A DNA stretch of 64,000 bases from an uncultured Bacteroidota bacterium (GCA_913062555.1 CAJXVU010000002.1:1-64000), one strand, 5' to 3'. Shown: positions 33,743-43,419, numbered from the stretch's first letter. Notes: generated from the sequence alone by a model not told the origin. Translations and numbers: made by a program.

Positions 33743-33745
33743 TAT

Positions 33746-34075
33746 TTACCTTAAGCCAGAAAATATTTTTTGATATAAATTTCCAACTAATGGAATGGGA
33801 TATGCTTTCCCTGATACTGCCGTTACAAAGCTATATACAAATAAAACGCCAAAGAAGATCCAAAATGAAATTGATATCATGAAGTTATCAAAGTAACCAA
33901 CCATATATGCAAAGGCCATATAAGTTAACCACAACCCTAATGATTGACGAATATGGAAACTAGCAAATTCATTTTTATTATCATTATTCATGTAAAAGGC
34001 AATAATGACCCCAAAAATCCAAATATAACTTATTAATGCAATGTTTTTACCTTCTTTTACTGTGTCTTCTGTCAT
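33746..34075 (-). CDS. DUF4870/Tic20-like small membrane protein
   Basis: A 109-residue integral membrane protein with three hydrophobic helices (ALISYIWIFGVIIAFYM, LGLWLTYMAFAYMVGYF and FWIFFGVLFVYSFVTAV). The motif FASFHIRQSLGLWL is characteristic of DUF4870 and the related Tic20-like group (sometimes called import component). Function in bacteria is unknown. It lies 10 nt after the dihydroorotase-like gene and 3 nt before the esterase, all on the minus strand and surely co-transcribed. Confidence 0.8.
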   Translation of the reverse strand: MTEDTVKEGKNIALISYIWIFGVIIAFYMNNDNKNEFASFHIRQSLGLWLTYMAFAYMVGYFDNFMISISFWIFFGVLFVYSFVTAVSGKAYPIPLVGNLYQKIFSGLR

Positions 34076-34085
34076 AATTAGGCTA

Positions 34086-35336
34086 TTAAATAATTACTTT
34101 ATTCTTAGAGATAATGCCATAGGCTTTTCCTTTCAAGCTATGATTTTCAAATATTGAATTTTTAGATTTTGATATGATGTTACTTCTCGAGAAGCTATAG
34201 TTTATATCGGGATTAAATAAACTTATATTAGCAATATTTCCAATATTAATTACTGAACTTTCTATATTGAATCTATCTTTTCCCTTTGTTAATAATTTGA
34301 TGCTTGTTTTAGTTGGAAGTACAGAATTTAAGGCTCCAAAAGCACTTTCCAGACCGATAGTTCCGTATGCGGCAAAATCAAATTCTACTTTTTTCTGTTC
34401 AATGTCTAGTGGATTGTGATCACTCGTTACCATATCAATGGTTCCATCTTTTAAACCTTCAATTAAAGCGGTAATATCTTCTTGTGTTCTAAGTGGTGGC
34501 GTCACTTTATAGTTTGTTTCAAATCCAGTGAGTACTTCGTCGGTAAAAATTAAATTATGTATCGCGACACTACAACTGACATCCAATTTTTTCTGCTTCG
34601 CTTGACGAATCAAGTCGACAGATTTTGCAGTAGAGATGGTTGGTATATGTAATTTCCCTTGGGTATATTCCAGTAAAAATAAATCTCTTGCTACTTGCAA
34701 TTCTTCTGCAAGTGCAGGATTTCCTTTTAATCCAATAGTTGTGCTCGTGATATTTTCATTCATTACACCATTGGCAGAAATTCTGTTTTCTAGCGGAAAA
34801 GAGCACACTAATCCATTAAAGCTACTGGTATATTGCAATGCTATTTTTAACAAATTAGGATTGCTTATTGGGTGTTGATAATCGCCAAAAGCAACTGCTC
34901 CAGCATTCTGCATGTCGAATATTTCGGCCAAATCCTTGCCAGCACTAGCTTTTGATAACGCACCAATTGGATAAAGTTCTACTGCTTTGTTTACAGCTTT
35001 AGATTTCAAGAAAGCAATAGCGCTATTCGTATCTAAAATAGGATCTGTGTTCGGATTTACTGCTACGGCGGTGAAACCTGACTTTGCAGCTGTTTGTATC
35101 CCGTTCTCAATAGTTTCCCGTTCTTCAAATCCAGGCTCTCCAAAACAAACACTACTATCAAACCATCCTTGGGAAATGTGTAAGTTATCAAGACTAACTT
35201 CCTTGTAATTATTAGGATTCTTTATGTGATTGGCAATATTGGTGATTTTACCCTTTTCAATTAATAGATCTTGGGTTTGATTATGAAAATCGCTCTTTGG
35301 GTCAATTATAGTAGCAGATTTTATCAGTACGTTCAT
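34086..35336 (-). CDS. Dihydroorotase-like protein lacking the HxH metal ligands
   Basis: An amidohydrolase-fold protein of 416 residues homologous to dihydroorotase, the third enzyme of pyrimidine synthesis. The family begins its site with DxHxHLREPG; here the same place reads WFDSSVCFGEPGFEE, so both metal-binding histidines are replaced (Ser and Cys), while the EPG remains. Other family blocks are kept: AVAVNPNTDP, AIHNLIF and VTSDHNPLD with the active-site Asp. This resembles the inactive PyrX/PyrC' proteins that associate with aspartate transcarbamoylase in other bacteria; that role is inferred. It overlaps the BatA gene by 4 nt (ATGA), so translation is coupled. Confidence 0.85.
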   Translation of the reverse strand: MNVLIKSATIIDPKSDFHNQTQDLLIEKGKITNIANHIKNPNNYKEVSLDNLHISQGWFDSSVCFGEPGFEERETIENGIQTAAKSGFTAVAVNPNTDPILDTNSAIAFLKSKAVNKAVELYPIGALSKASAGKDLAEIFDMQNAGAVAFGDYQHPISNPNLLKIALQYTSSFNGLVCSFPLENRISANGVMNENITSTTIGLKGNPALAEELQVARDLFLLEYTQGKLHIPTISTAKSVDLIRQAKQKKLDVSCSVAIHNLIFTDEVLTGFETNYKVTPPLRTQEDITALIEGLKDGTIDMVTSDHNPLDIEQKKVEFDFAAYGTIGLESAFGALNSVLPTKTSIKLLTKGKDRFNIESSVINIGNIANISLFNPDINYSFSRSNIISKSKNSIFENHSLKGKAYGIISKNKVII

Positions 35337-37258
35337 TTAAAATATTTTAAGATGAGCAGTTCTATAATTAATAATACTAGTGCAAAAATAGTAAACCATT
35401 TCCATAGCGCGTTAATATTAGTATTACTTTTTATAGTATTAAAGACTTGTGGTATTGAACTTGCCACAGATGCATTGTCAATAGTTGAAAGATCAAAGTA
35501 GTTTAAATTGCTTTCGCTTCTATTATAATTATAGCTGATATGCTCTAATGTTTCTGCGCTTTTGTTTATTTGATAAATTCCTGATTCTATAGGTAATTCG
35601 TTGGTAATAACACTAACTTTATTACTGTAAGTTCGTTGCTGTGGAATGATTTCAGTAGCTTCTTTTTTTAACTTTAAAATATCGTCTTGTTGTAAGGTAG
35701 TGTGAATATCATAATGGTTTTCTGTTCCAATATTATAATAAAGTCTAGGAAGTTGTAAACTTTGTCGACCAATATTATATAAGGTAGGTACAATAAGTGG
35801 AGAGCTGGTGAAATTAGAGTTGTTCTTGTTTAAAGCAGCCGCAAACACATAGGTTTGTCCTTTGCGTATTAAGAATGGTTTGCCATCTTCAAATTTAAGA
35901 ATGTCGTCATTATTTGAATTCAATGTATAGTAACTATTTACTTTTGGATATTGAAAATTGCTAATTTTTTTATCAAAAACTTCATCAAAAATTGGGTGTG
36001 CATAATTAATTGTAGTGACTTTTTTTTCTGTTTCATCCAAAGCTTGAAAAATTGCAGAAGTTGATGCTTTAAAGAATTGATTGTACGAATTCAAAGTAAT
36101 CTTTTCTGAAGGAATAATCAAAACATGGCCACCATCATTTTTAAAAGTGGATAAAGCATTAGATAGTGCCACAGGTATGTTGTCTATTTCGTTCAAAACG
36201 ATTAAGTTCTGATCTTCAATGTCGTTATAATTTAATTGATCAATGGCTGTTGTTTTATAGTCAAACTCATCATCTGTAAACACGCGTTTCAGGAAATCGT
36301 CATCAGCAGCGTTTATAGAAAGTACATTAATTTTTGAAGGCTTATTAATGTTAAAATATAACACATTATCAAATTGAAGACTGACGTCGTCAATAGTAAT
36401 TTTGCCATTAATAATTTCATTATTGGCCAAGGTAAAGGTTGTTGTTAATCCTCCAGATCCATCAACTGAAGATTTAGCAATTAAATTTTCATTATTAAAA
36501 AGTGAAATCGAGACATCATTTATCGTGCTTGAGTTATGACTATTAACTTTCACGGTTAATTCTGTATGGGATGCAGTAACTTTAGAAATATAAACACTAT
36601 CGATACTAACGTTAGCAGTGTTGAGCGGTTGAAGTTGTACCAAGCTTATATCAATAGATGCATCAGGATCAATTACTAAAGGCTGTCCATTTTGTTGAAA
36701 ATCGGAGAGGAGGATTAAATTTTTAACGGTAGCAGTTTCTTTACTAAATATTTTTTTCCCTTTTAACAATACAGCATTATAATCTAGTTGATTTGATGAA
36801 TAGTCTAAATTTAATAATGCATTGGTAATTGTTTTGTGTGTAGCATCTTTTAAGGTAAGGTCATTAGTATAAAGACTAAGATTTGTGGTTTGCTCTAAGT
36901 TGCTTATAATATCTTGTATACTTCTCATTAAGAGGGGGCCTTTTTCCCCCTTGGCCTCCATGCTAAACGAATTATCCAAATAAATAATGGTTTCCGATTG
37001 TAGGTTTAAACGATTCGTTTTTGAGGTATATGGCTGAGCAAATGCCAGGATTATTGCAGCAAAAAGAAATAAGCGAATCAATAACGTGAGCCATCTTTTT
37101 AGTTGTGAGCTTTTACGCGTTTGTATAATAACATTTTTTAAAAAATGCACATTCGTAAAGGCAATTTTTTGAAAGCGACGGAGCTGGAATAAATGAATAA
37201 TAATTGGAATGAGAAGCAGAAATAAAGCGTAAAGAAGTTCGGGATGTTTAAACTGCAT
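35333..37258 (-). CDS. BatA-like double-transmembrane membrane protein
   Basis: A 641-residue protein that opens with the BatA/DUF1550 two-helix module: FKHPELLYALFLLLIPIIIH, then LKRWLTLLIRLFLFAAIILA and FAQPY. A von Willebrand A-like region begins with TIIYLDNSFSMEAKGEKG (near residue 88; the MIDAS DxSxS is present as DNSFS). A long beta-rich periplasmic region follows and a single C-terminal helix (LWKWFTIFALVLLIIELLIL). BatA-type proteins belong to aerotolerance/MoxR-linked systems, but none of the other Bat genes is here. It leads the four-gene operon with the dihydroorotase-like gene; a -7 box lies 52 nt upstream. Confidence 0.85.
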   Translation of the reverse strand: MQFKHPELLYALFLLLIPIIIHLFQLRRFQKIAFTNVHFLKNVIIQTRKSSQLKRWLTLLIRLFLFAAIILAFAQPYTSKTNRLNLQSETIIYLDNSFSMEAKGEKGPLLMRSIQDIISNLEQTTNLSLYTNDLTLKDATHKTITNALLNLDYSSNQLDYNAVLLKGKKIFSKETATVKNLILLSDFQQNGQPLVIDPDASIDISLVQLQPLNTANVSIDSVYISKVTASHTELTVKVNSHNSSTINDVSISLFNNENLIAKSSVDGSGGLTTTFTLANNEIINGKITIDDVSLQFDNVLYFNINKPSKINVLSINAADDDFLKRVFTDDEFDYKTTAIDQLNYNDIEDQNLIVLNEIDNIPVALSNALSTFKNDGGHVLIIPSEKITLNSYNQFFKASTSAIFQALDETEKKVTTINYAHPIFDEVFDKKISNFQYPKVNSYYTLNSNNDDILKFEDGKPFLIRKGQTYVFAAALNKNNSNFTSSPLIVPTLYNIGRQSLQLPRLYYNIGTENHYDIHTTLQQDDILKLKKEATEIIPQQRTYSNKVSVITNELPIESGIYQINKSAETLEHISYNYNRSESNLNYFDLSTIDNASVASSIPQVFNTIKSNTNINALWKWFTIFALVLLIIELLILKYFK

Positions 37259-37561
37259 TCTCTAATTAAATTTACAAAAACCAATAGTGAATTTGGTTTT
37301 GATCTTACACAAACTTAAGGTAAAAAAGAGATTTAATAAGATTTATGGCTGTTTTTTAGCATAAAATTTTGATTTGAATCGACTTTAAAAATAATTGAAT
37401 ACCATTTAGCCATTTCCCACATCGTGAGAAATTACATTTAATGTAGTGATCGTTTCACTTTGAAATTTTTTCTTAAATGGAGAAATGGGTATTAGTTTAT
37501 ATCCGCAATTTAAAATTATGAAAAAAAATATAGCCCAATCTTATTGTTGATCCATTCAATA
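37259..37561. other. 303-nt non-coding stretch with two adjacent palindromes
   Basis: No plausible gene. It holds the BatA promoter box, then an imperfect 21-bp hairpin at 37412-37432 (ATTTCCCAC / GTGAGAAAT around ATC, one mismatch) directly followed by a 13-bp palindrome TACATTTAATGTA at 37433-37445. The purpose is unknown; they could be operator sites or the end of the GT2 transcript. Confidence 0.5.
37310..37317 (-). promoter_or_regulatory. TAnnTTTG -7 box for the BatA operon
   Basis: Minus strand TAAGTTTG (37317-37310), exact consensus, 51 nt before the ATG at 37258. Confidence 0.45.
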
Positions 37562-38569
37562 TTAACAGAAGAAAAAATAATCAATCATGGGTTGCATTTG
37601 CTGCTGTTTGAGATAGGTTTTAATATAGGCTTGTGAGCTTGCATTTGCGACAGTAATTATGCTTTGGGGCTGCTCTAATTCTTTTAAAAACTCAAAAGGC
37701 TCTAATACTTGGCCATAAATATCACGTCCAATTTTGTTGGGGTTATTGCATATCCAGTTAAAGGGGATGTCCTTTTTAATTAAGCCTTTGGCCAAAACCT
37801 TTCCTTTATTTCCCGCTCCCCAAATGACTAGTGATTTTTCTTTAATGAAGTTTAACTCTAAAAAATAATGCAACTTTAATTCTATGAAATGATTTTCGGC
37901 ATAATGCTCATGTGTTCTTGAAGTACGTATGGCATAATCTCGCCAATGGTGTAAATTAATATCACAAGGAATACATTTTAATTGGTGCTTATAGAATCGA
38001 AAGGCCAGATCATAGTCTTCCGGATAACGATCTGGGTCAAAAGCACCACAGGCTATTAAATCTTCCTTGTATACCATCCAACATGGCGAAGGAATCACAC
38101 ATTCTTTATAAATTTCGTCATAATTTGTTCCTGTTTGTGTTAGTTTGTTAAGCCATAATTCATAACTTTTATAGCCATCACCAATGCCCTTTTCAGAGAA
38201 ATAATTGACTTGTCCAACCGCGAGATGCTGCTTTCCATATTTAATGAGATTAGTACTTAGTATTTCTAATTTGTTTGGAGTCATTAAATCGTCACTATCC
38301 ATTCTCGTAATAAATACCCCTTCACTTTTACTTAAAGCCAATCTTAGAGCCTCAATAATACCAGCACCAGTATTTTTAAAAAGCTTGATTCTAGAATCTT
38401 GGTCGGCAAATTTATCAACAATAGAAAAGCTGTTATCTGTTGAGCCATCATCAATAATAATAAGCTCCCAATTAGTATAGGACTGTTTAAGGATAGACGT
38501 GATGCAATCTGGTAAAAAAATTGCCGTATTTTTAAACGGAATAAGGATGCTTACTAAGGGATTTTCCAT
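37562..38569 (-). CDS. GT2 family glycosyltransferase fused to a Rossmann-like domain
   Basis: The GT-A domain is clear: NPLVSILIPFKNTAIFL, IIIDDGSTDNSF, and TRMDSDDLMTPNKL with the DxD motif (near residue 95). After about residue 245 there is a second, unrelated domain starting SLVIWGAGNKGKVLAKGLIK, a nucleotide-binding GxGxxG-type fold, and continuing to the end. Fusions of this kind occur in other Bacteroidota, and the added domain may bind a nucleotide or a substrate. No membrane helix is visible. It stands alone, head to head with the M61 peptidase gene. The sugar and acceptor are unknown. Confidence 0.87.
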   Translation of the reverse strand: MENPLVSILIPFKNTAIFLPDCITSILKQSYTNWELIIIDDGSTDNSFSIVDKFADQDSRIKLFKNTGAGIIEALRLALSKSEGVFITRMDSDDLMTPNKLEILSTNLIKYGKQHLAVGQVNYFSEKGIGDGYKSYELWLNKLTQTGTNYDEIYKECVIPSPCWMVYKEDLIACGAFDPDRYPEDYDLAFRFYKHQLKCIPCDINLHHWRDYAIRTSRTHEHYAENHFIELKLHYFLELNFIKEKSLVIWGAGNKGKVLAKGLIKKDIPFNWICNNPNKIGRDIYGQVLEPFEFLKELEQPQSIITVANASSQAYIKTYLKQQQMQPMIDYFFFC

Positions 38570-38616
38570 TTGGGGAAATTAACAAAAACTTGTGTAATAA
38601 TACAGTAACAGTTTCT

Positions 38617-38624
38617 TAGCTTTG
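38617..38624 (+). promoter_or_regulatory. TAnnTTTG -7 box for the M61 gene
   Basis: TAGCTTTG, exact consensus, 35 nt before the ATG at 38660; a TTG at 38590-38592 is 24 nt upstream, marginal as -33. Confidence 0.5.
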
Positions 38625-38659
38625 GCGTCTATTAAATTAACTTTAAACAAAACTAAATA

Positions 38660-40546
38660 ATGAAAAGAATTTTAAGCACTTTTATTACAGGAGTTATCCT
38701 TGTAGGTTGTGGCTCTGCTAAACGAATCAACGATTTGGCGGTTAATTCACCAATTACCACGTCTATAGATTTAACGAATGTTGTTGAAGATAAAGTACCC
38801 GTAATAATAAACCCTGGAAGAATAACTGCAGCGAATGTAACCTATCATTTGCCAAGAGTTGTACAAGGCACTTATTCTGTGAGTGATTTCGGAAAGTATA
38901 TAGATGATTTTAAAGCTTTTGACTATTCTGGAAATGAGCTTGTAGTAAATAAAACTGATACGAATACATGGACAATAAGTAATGCAACAACCTTAGATTA
39001 TATTAGTTATTATGTAAATGACACATTTGATGTGGAAGTTACAGGAGGCATAGGAGGGGATACCCCATTTTCACCAGCAGGAACAAATATTGAGTCAGAT
39101 AATTACGTACTAAATCTTCATGGTTTTATTGGGTATTTTGATGCTTTGAAGAATAACCAATACAAATTAGATGTTACGGCTGCCAGTAACTTTGTCCGTA
39201 CGTCTGCTTTAGAGCAAGTATCTTATACTACAAGTGCTGATGGTGGGGTCTCAACATCAAGTTATTTTGCTCCACGATATTTTGATATTACCGATAATCC
39301 TATGTTTTATGGTGAATTGGAAGTAGAAGAATTTCAAGTTGGAGATATTAAAATTGTTTTAAGTGTTTACTCGCCTAATAAAACACATTCTGCTAAGTCT
39401 TTGAAAGAAACAATGGAGACTATGATGCAAGCACAAAAGACCTATTTGGGGAATGTTAATAGTACTTCGAGATATGACATCTATGTGTATTTATCCGAAG
39501 GCAAGGAAAATTCACCTAAAGGATATGGCGCTTTAGAGCATCATACATCTACGGTAGTAGTTATGCCAGAATCAATGCAAGAAGCGGCTTTAGCTAAAAG
39601 TATGATTGATATTGTTTCTCATGAATTTTTTCATATTGTAACACCATTGAGCGTACATTCTGAGGATGTACACTATTTTGATTATGACCAGCCTACATTT
39701 TCTAAGCATTTATGGATGTATGAAGGGGTAACTGAATATTTTGCTAGTCTATTTCAAATTGATCAAGGTTTAGTATCTGAAGATGAATTTTACGCTAAAA
39801 TAATGGGGAAAATTCAATCAGCTTCAGGCTTTAATGATGCCATGAGCTTTACTGTTATGAGTGAGCATATTTTGGATGATCCTTATGCTCCAAACTATGG
39901 AAACGTATATCAAAAAGGGGCTTTAATTGGGATGTGTGTAGATCTTTTGATGCGTGAAGAAAGTAATGGTACAAGAGGTATCTTATCATTAATGAAAGAA
40001 TTGTCATTAAAGTATGGTAAAAACAAGCCTTTCGAAGATGATAAAATTCTTGATGAAATTGCAGCAATGACTTATCCTTCTTTAAAAGTGTTTTTTGATG
40101 CACATGTATTAGGCGGAACACCAATTAATTATAATGAATTCTTTGAAAAGGTTGGATTAGAAGTAGCTGAATCTGAAGTAAAGACTAATTTTATCCAAAA
40201 TGCAGGCGCTTTAATTGTTGGTGCGAATCAGACAGATGGGACGGTCTACTTTAATAATTTGGTAAGTAAAAACAGTTTTTGGAATGAACAGGGAGTGCTA
40301 CCGAATGACATTATTGTTGAATTAGATGGAACTAAAGTTACAATCCAAAATGCGAATCAAATTCTATCTCAGGTTTTTGGATGGCAACCTGGTAAGGAAA
40401 TTGAAGTAAAGTTAAATAGAGGAGGGAACGAAGTTATCGTGAAAGCTACCCTAACTCAATCATATACAACTGGACAAAAAATTCAGTCAAAACAAGATGT
40501 AACACAAAAACAACTTGATTTGAGAACCGCTTGGTTAAAGGGGTAA
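38660..40546 (+). CDS. M61 family aminopeptidase lipoprotein with PDZ domain
   Basis: A glycyl-aminopeptidase-type metallopeptidase. A lipoprotein signal ends at Cys17 (LVGC). The N-terminal beta-domain is typical of M61, then the zinc site SHEFFHIVTP (HExxH near residue 320), the gluzincin Glu in the helix MYEGVTEYFASL, and a C-terminal PDZ domain (about residues 520-595; LPNDIIVELDGTKV). The 628-residue length is usual. The N-terminal sorting signal suggests anchoring in a membrane; the side is unclear. A strong bidirectional terminator follows. Confidence 0.92.
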   Translation: MKRILSTFITGVILVGCGSAKRINDLAVNSPITTSIDLTNVVEDKVPVIINPGRITAANVTYHLPRVVQGTYSVSDFGKYIDDFKAFDYSGNELVVNKTDTNTWTISNATTLDYISYYVNDTFDVEVTGGIGGDTPFSPAGTNIESDNYVLNLHGFIGYFDALKNNQYKLDVTAASNFVRTSALEQVSYTTSADGGVSTSSYFAPRYFDITDNPMFYGELEVEEFQVGDIKIVLSVYSPNKTHSAKSLKETMETMMQAQKTYLGNVNSTSRYDIYVYLSEGKENSPKGYGALEHHTSTVVVMPESMQEAALAKSMIDIVSHEFFHIVTPLSVHSEDVHYFDYDQPTFSKHLWMYEGVTEYFASLFQIDQGLVSEDEFYAKIMGKIQSASGFNDAMSFTVMSEHILDDPYAPNYGNVYQKGALIGMCVDLLMREESNGTRGILSLMKELSLKYGKNKPFEDDKILDEIAAMTYPSLKVFFDAHVLGGTPINYNEFFEKVGLEVAESEVKTNFIQNAGALIVGANQTDGTVYFNNLVSKNSFWNEQGVLPNDIIVELDGTKVTIQNANQILSQVFGWQPGKEIEVKLNRGGNEVIVKATLTQSYTTGQKIQSKQDVTQKQLDLRTAWLKG

Positions 40547-40564
40547 TAATAAAAATTATAGTAT

Positions 40565-40596
40565 AAAAAACTGGCTTATTAAAGCCAGTTTTTTTT
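40565..40596. terminator. Bidirectional terminator
   Basis: AAAAAACTGGCTT pairs with AAGCCAGTTTTTT around a 4-nt loop; it ends both convergent genes. Confidence 0.85.
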
Positions 40597-40605
40597 GGTT
40601 TAGAT

Positions 40606-41838
40606 TTATTTTAAAAGGCCGGTATTTACAATGGCCGTTTTTAGATCAAGCTTATCATCTCCAACATTTGTCCAGGAAAGATAAGCCATTTTATCTCTAA
40701 TTACCATTCTAGGAAATCCGCTAGAACGGCTTTCAGAAGCTTCAGTTAAGGTAATTAACTCACTTAAAGTTCCATCTTGTTGCACACGTTGTAATTGGAT
40801 TACTGTATTATCATTTACAGTATCCATCCAACTGACTAACACCGATTTATCGTCTAACATTTCAATATCTACACGTCCGAGTGGATCAATATAATCAATG
40901 TTTATTGGAGCTTCAAAAGAGCCTCCATTATTGTTAGAAAAAGCAACTTTTACTTTAGGTGTATCATTTGCTCTGGTATACCAAACTGCGGCTACAGTAT
41001 CATCTTTAGCAGTAATTCCAGCACCATTGACTGGACAACCAGAAATGTTCCAATTATCATTAAAAATTGGTTTTGGATCTGTCCATTCATTATTGACTTG
41101 TCTCACATAATAGATGTCTCGTATCTCATCTTCTGAGCGATCTCGATACACTACAATTGGACCATCATTGGTCATGGCAGTATCTGTTTGGCAACAATCA
41201 CATACGCGGCTGTCCAATAAGTATTCATTAATTAATTCGCCATCTTTACTTATTAATGCACTTCTTAAAGTCATCTCTTTTGCAATGGTCGAATCCTTTT
41301 CAGCATAAGCCATTTGTCGTCCATCGAGCCACACCGATAGAAAAGCATCGTCATTCATTTCAACTTTACTCACAAAGCCATGCTCCGCATGAGTGTTATC
41401 TGTATGTGGTACAAATGAAGTGTTCCATGTATTTCCATTGTCGTTTGAAACTGTAAGTCTTACATCATAAGTAAAGGTTTCTGGAGCACTCTTTTCTAAA
41501 TAGTGTACCGCTAAATTTTCTTTTCCGAAAGATACCATTGATGGAAAGTCGGCCCAGTTCACAAACCAATCATTACCCGTGGCAATGGTTTTTGATGTGG
41601 ACCAGGTATTATCATCCTGAAGACTTGAAAATAGTAGCTTACTCTCATTATCTTCACCAGTTTCAATCCAACTTAATAGGATACTGCCATCACTAGATTT
41701 ATGCAAGCTAGATTCCGACCCGTTTATTCCAGTAGGTGCTGTAATATAAGTTATAAGCGTTTCTGGTCCAGGTTTACAAGCGTTCAGCGTTATAAGTATA
41801 ACGCTGAACAATAGTGTAAGTAATGAATATTTTCTCAC
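40606..41838 (-). CDS. BNR/Asp-box (sialidase-fold) lipoprotein
   Basis: A 410-residue lipoprotein (signal ending NAC, lipid-bearing Cys21). It contains Asp-box motifs of the sialidase/BNR fold: VSNDNGNTWNTS and SNNNGGSFEAP, with further degenerate copies, so it should form a six-bladed propeller. A cysteine-rich loop SRVCDCCQTDTAM is unusual for that fold. True sialidases have an Arg triad and a Tyr/Glu pair that I cannot confirm, so the enzymatic role is open. The gene lies 3 nt downstream of the S10 peptidase gene on the minus strand, one operon. Confidence 0.8.
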   Translation of the reverse strand: MRKYSLLTLLFSVILITLNACKPGPETLITYITAPTGINGSESSLHKSSDGSILLSWIETGEDNESKLLFSSLQDDNTWSTSKTIATGNDWFVNWADFPSMVSFGKENLAVHYLEKSAPETFTYDVRLTVSNDNGNTWNTSFVPHTDNTHAEHGFVSKVEMNDDAFLSVWLDGRQMAYAEKDSTIAKEMTLRSALISKDGELINEYLLDSRVCDCCQTDTAMTNDGPIVVYRDRSEDEIRDIYYVRQVNNEWTDPKPIFNDNWNISGCPVNGAGITAKDDTVAAVWYTRANDTPKVKVAFSNNNGGSFEAPINIDYIDPLGRVDIEMLDDKSVLVSWMDTVNDNTVIQLQRVQQDGTLSELITLTEASESRSSGFPRMVIRDKMAYLSWTNVGDDKLDLKTAIVNTGLLK

Positions 41839-41841
41839 AGG

Positions 41842-43332
41842 TTAATATTTTGCAGCTTTTCCATTGGCTGAAGATTTTTTGATAAACTCCCTTATGTCTT
41901 CATTTGCTTTAATCAAGTCTTCGTTTCTTAAATACATCATGTGTCCGCTTCTGTAGCCTTTAAAGGTCATACGATCTTTCATTTTCCCACTAGGATCAAT
42001 TTGTGATAATGTGTATTTAGCCGTAAAAAAAGTAGTTGCTCCATCGTAATACCCTGATTGATTTAATACATGTAAATAAGGATTTGTAGCCATGGCTTTT
42101 CGGAGGTCATCTCGAGTGGTGTTATCGTCATTATTCCAAGGATGTACAGGGCCGAACATATTATATTTTACATCGGTTACAAACTTGAGTTCATTTTTAA
42201 TATAGTGGTTAATTGCTGGTGTAAAAGAGTGTAGCCAAGAAGTTAATTCAGGACTATAATCTGGACGTGTTCCAGCTTGCATCTTATCAATACCTAAATA
42301 TCGTGAATCTAAGCGACCGATAGTCTGACCAGTTTTATCTCGTAATAATTCTTTCCAAAAGAAACTATTTGGCACTACTAAGTTGTGCTGTAAAATCGAC
42401 TTTTTGCTAATACCTGTATAATATGAGTATTTTTCTGCTACATTATTACGTTCAGCATCAGAAATAAAACCGCCTTTGGCTATTGCAGGCATCAAAGTAT
42501 TGATTGCATATGCCTCAACTTCAGGTATCATATCTGTTAAATCCTTGTTTTGTAGTGCAGGGGGCAACATTTTATGATACCAAGCGGCAGCAGCTTTATA
42601 TGGTAGGTCGAGCGCGGAATATTCTGGCTGACCATCGGTATTGTATGCGTTATAATCGGCAGGAGATACCATAATTACACCATTTAAGTACATCCATTGA
42701 GAGCTTTGTAATCTATTTGATAATCCCATAACACGGGTGCCACCATAACTTTCTCCAATAATGTATTTTGGGGATTCCCAGCGGTTATTTCTAGATACAA
42801 AGGTGTTTACCCATTCTGCTAAATATTTAATATCAGCATTGATACCAAAAAATTGTTTTTTGTCTGGCATTTCACCTTCCTTGTTAGGAATCATTCTTGA
42901 ATATCCTGTGTTTACCGGATTTACAAATACAATATCGGCAACATCAATAATAGAATTTGGATTGCTTCTGTAGCCATATGGTTGTACAGGATAGCCTTCG
43001 TCGTCAATGTTTAAAATACGAGGTCCTGTATAAGCAACATGCATCCAGACAGAAGCGGATCCTGGTCCTCCATTAAATGAAATTATTAAAGGTCTGCTTG
43101 CTCTGTTCTTTACATTATTACGCGTGTAATAGGTGTAAAACAACGTCGCCGTTGGATCTCCATTCTCGTCCCAAACAGGTTGTGTTCCTGTGGTGGCTGT
43201 GTAAGAAAAGCTTTGTCCTTTTACCGTTGTATTATGTGTTGTTACCACAGTAGTGTCAACAGGGATAGTTCTGCTTTGCCCATAGGACGTCAATACTCCT
43301 GCAAGAAATAGGAGGCTAAAAAATTTTTTCAT
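41842..43332 (-). CDS. S10 family serine carboxypeptidase
   Basis: A secreted carboxypeptidase of 496 residues; signal peptide MKKFFSLLFLAGVLTSYG. The oxyanion region FNGGPGSASVWMH (near residue 113) and nucleophile GESYGGTRVMG (Ser near 195) are plain, and the C-terminal GHMMYLR supplies the His. The Asp would be in the YYDGATTFFTAKY region. S10 enzymes release C-terminal residues at acidic pH; in bacteria they are periplasmic or exported. It heads an operon with the BNR lipoprotein. Confidence 0.92.
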   Translation of the reverse strand: MKKFFSLLFLAGVLTSYGQSRTIPVDTTVVTTHNTTVKGQSFSYTATTGTQPVWDENGDPTATLFYTYYTRNNVKNRASRPLIISFNGGPGSASVWMHVAYTGPRILNIDDEGYPVQPYGYRSNPNSIIDVADIVFVNPVNTGYSRMIPNKEGEMPDKKQFFGINADIKYLAEWVNTFVSRNNRWESPKYIIGESYGGTRVMGLSNRLQSSQWMYLNGVIMVSPADYNAYNTDGQPEYSALDLPYKAAAAWYHKMLPPALQNKDLTDMIPEVEAYAINTLMPAIAKGGFISDAERNNVAEKYSYYTGISKKSILQHNLVVPNSFFWKELLRDKTGQTIGRLDSRYLGIDKMQAGTRPDYSPELTSWLHSFTPAINHYIKNELKFVTDVKYNMFGPVHPWNNDDNTTRDDLRKAMATNPYLHVLNQSGYYDGATTFFTAKYTLSQIDPSGKMKDRMTFKGYRSGHMMYLRNEDLIKANEDIREFIKKSSANGKAAKY

Positions 43333-43419
43333 TGTAGTGTGTTTAGTTAGTTTATGAATGTTACTAAAGTACTGTTTTGTATGGAAGTTAAGAATAAATT
43401 AACATTTATTAACAAGATT

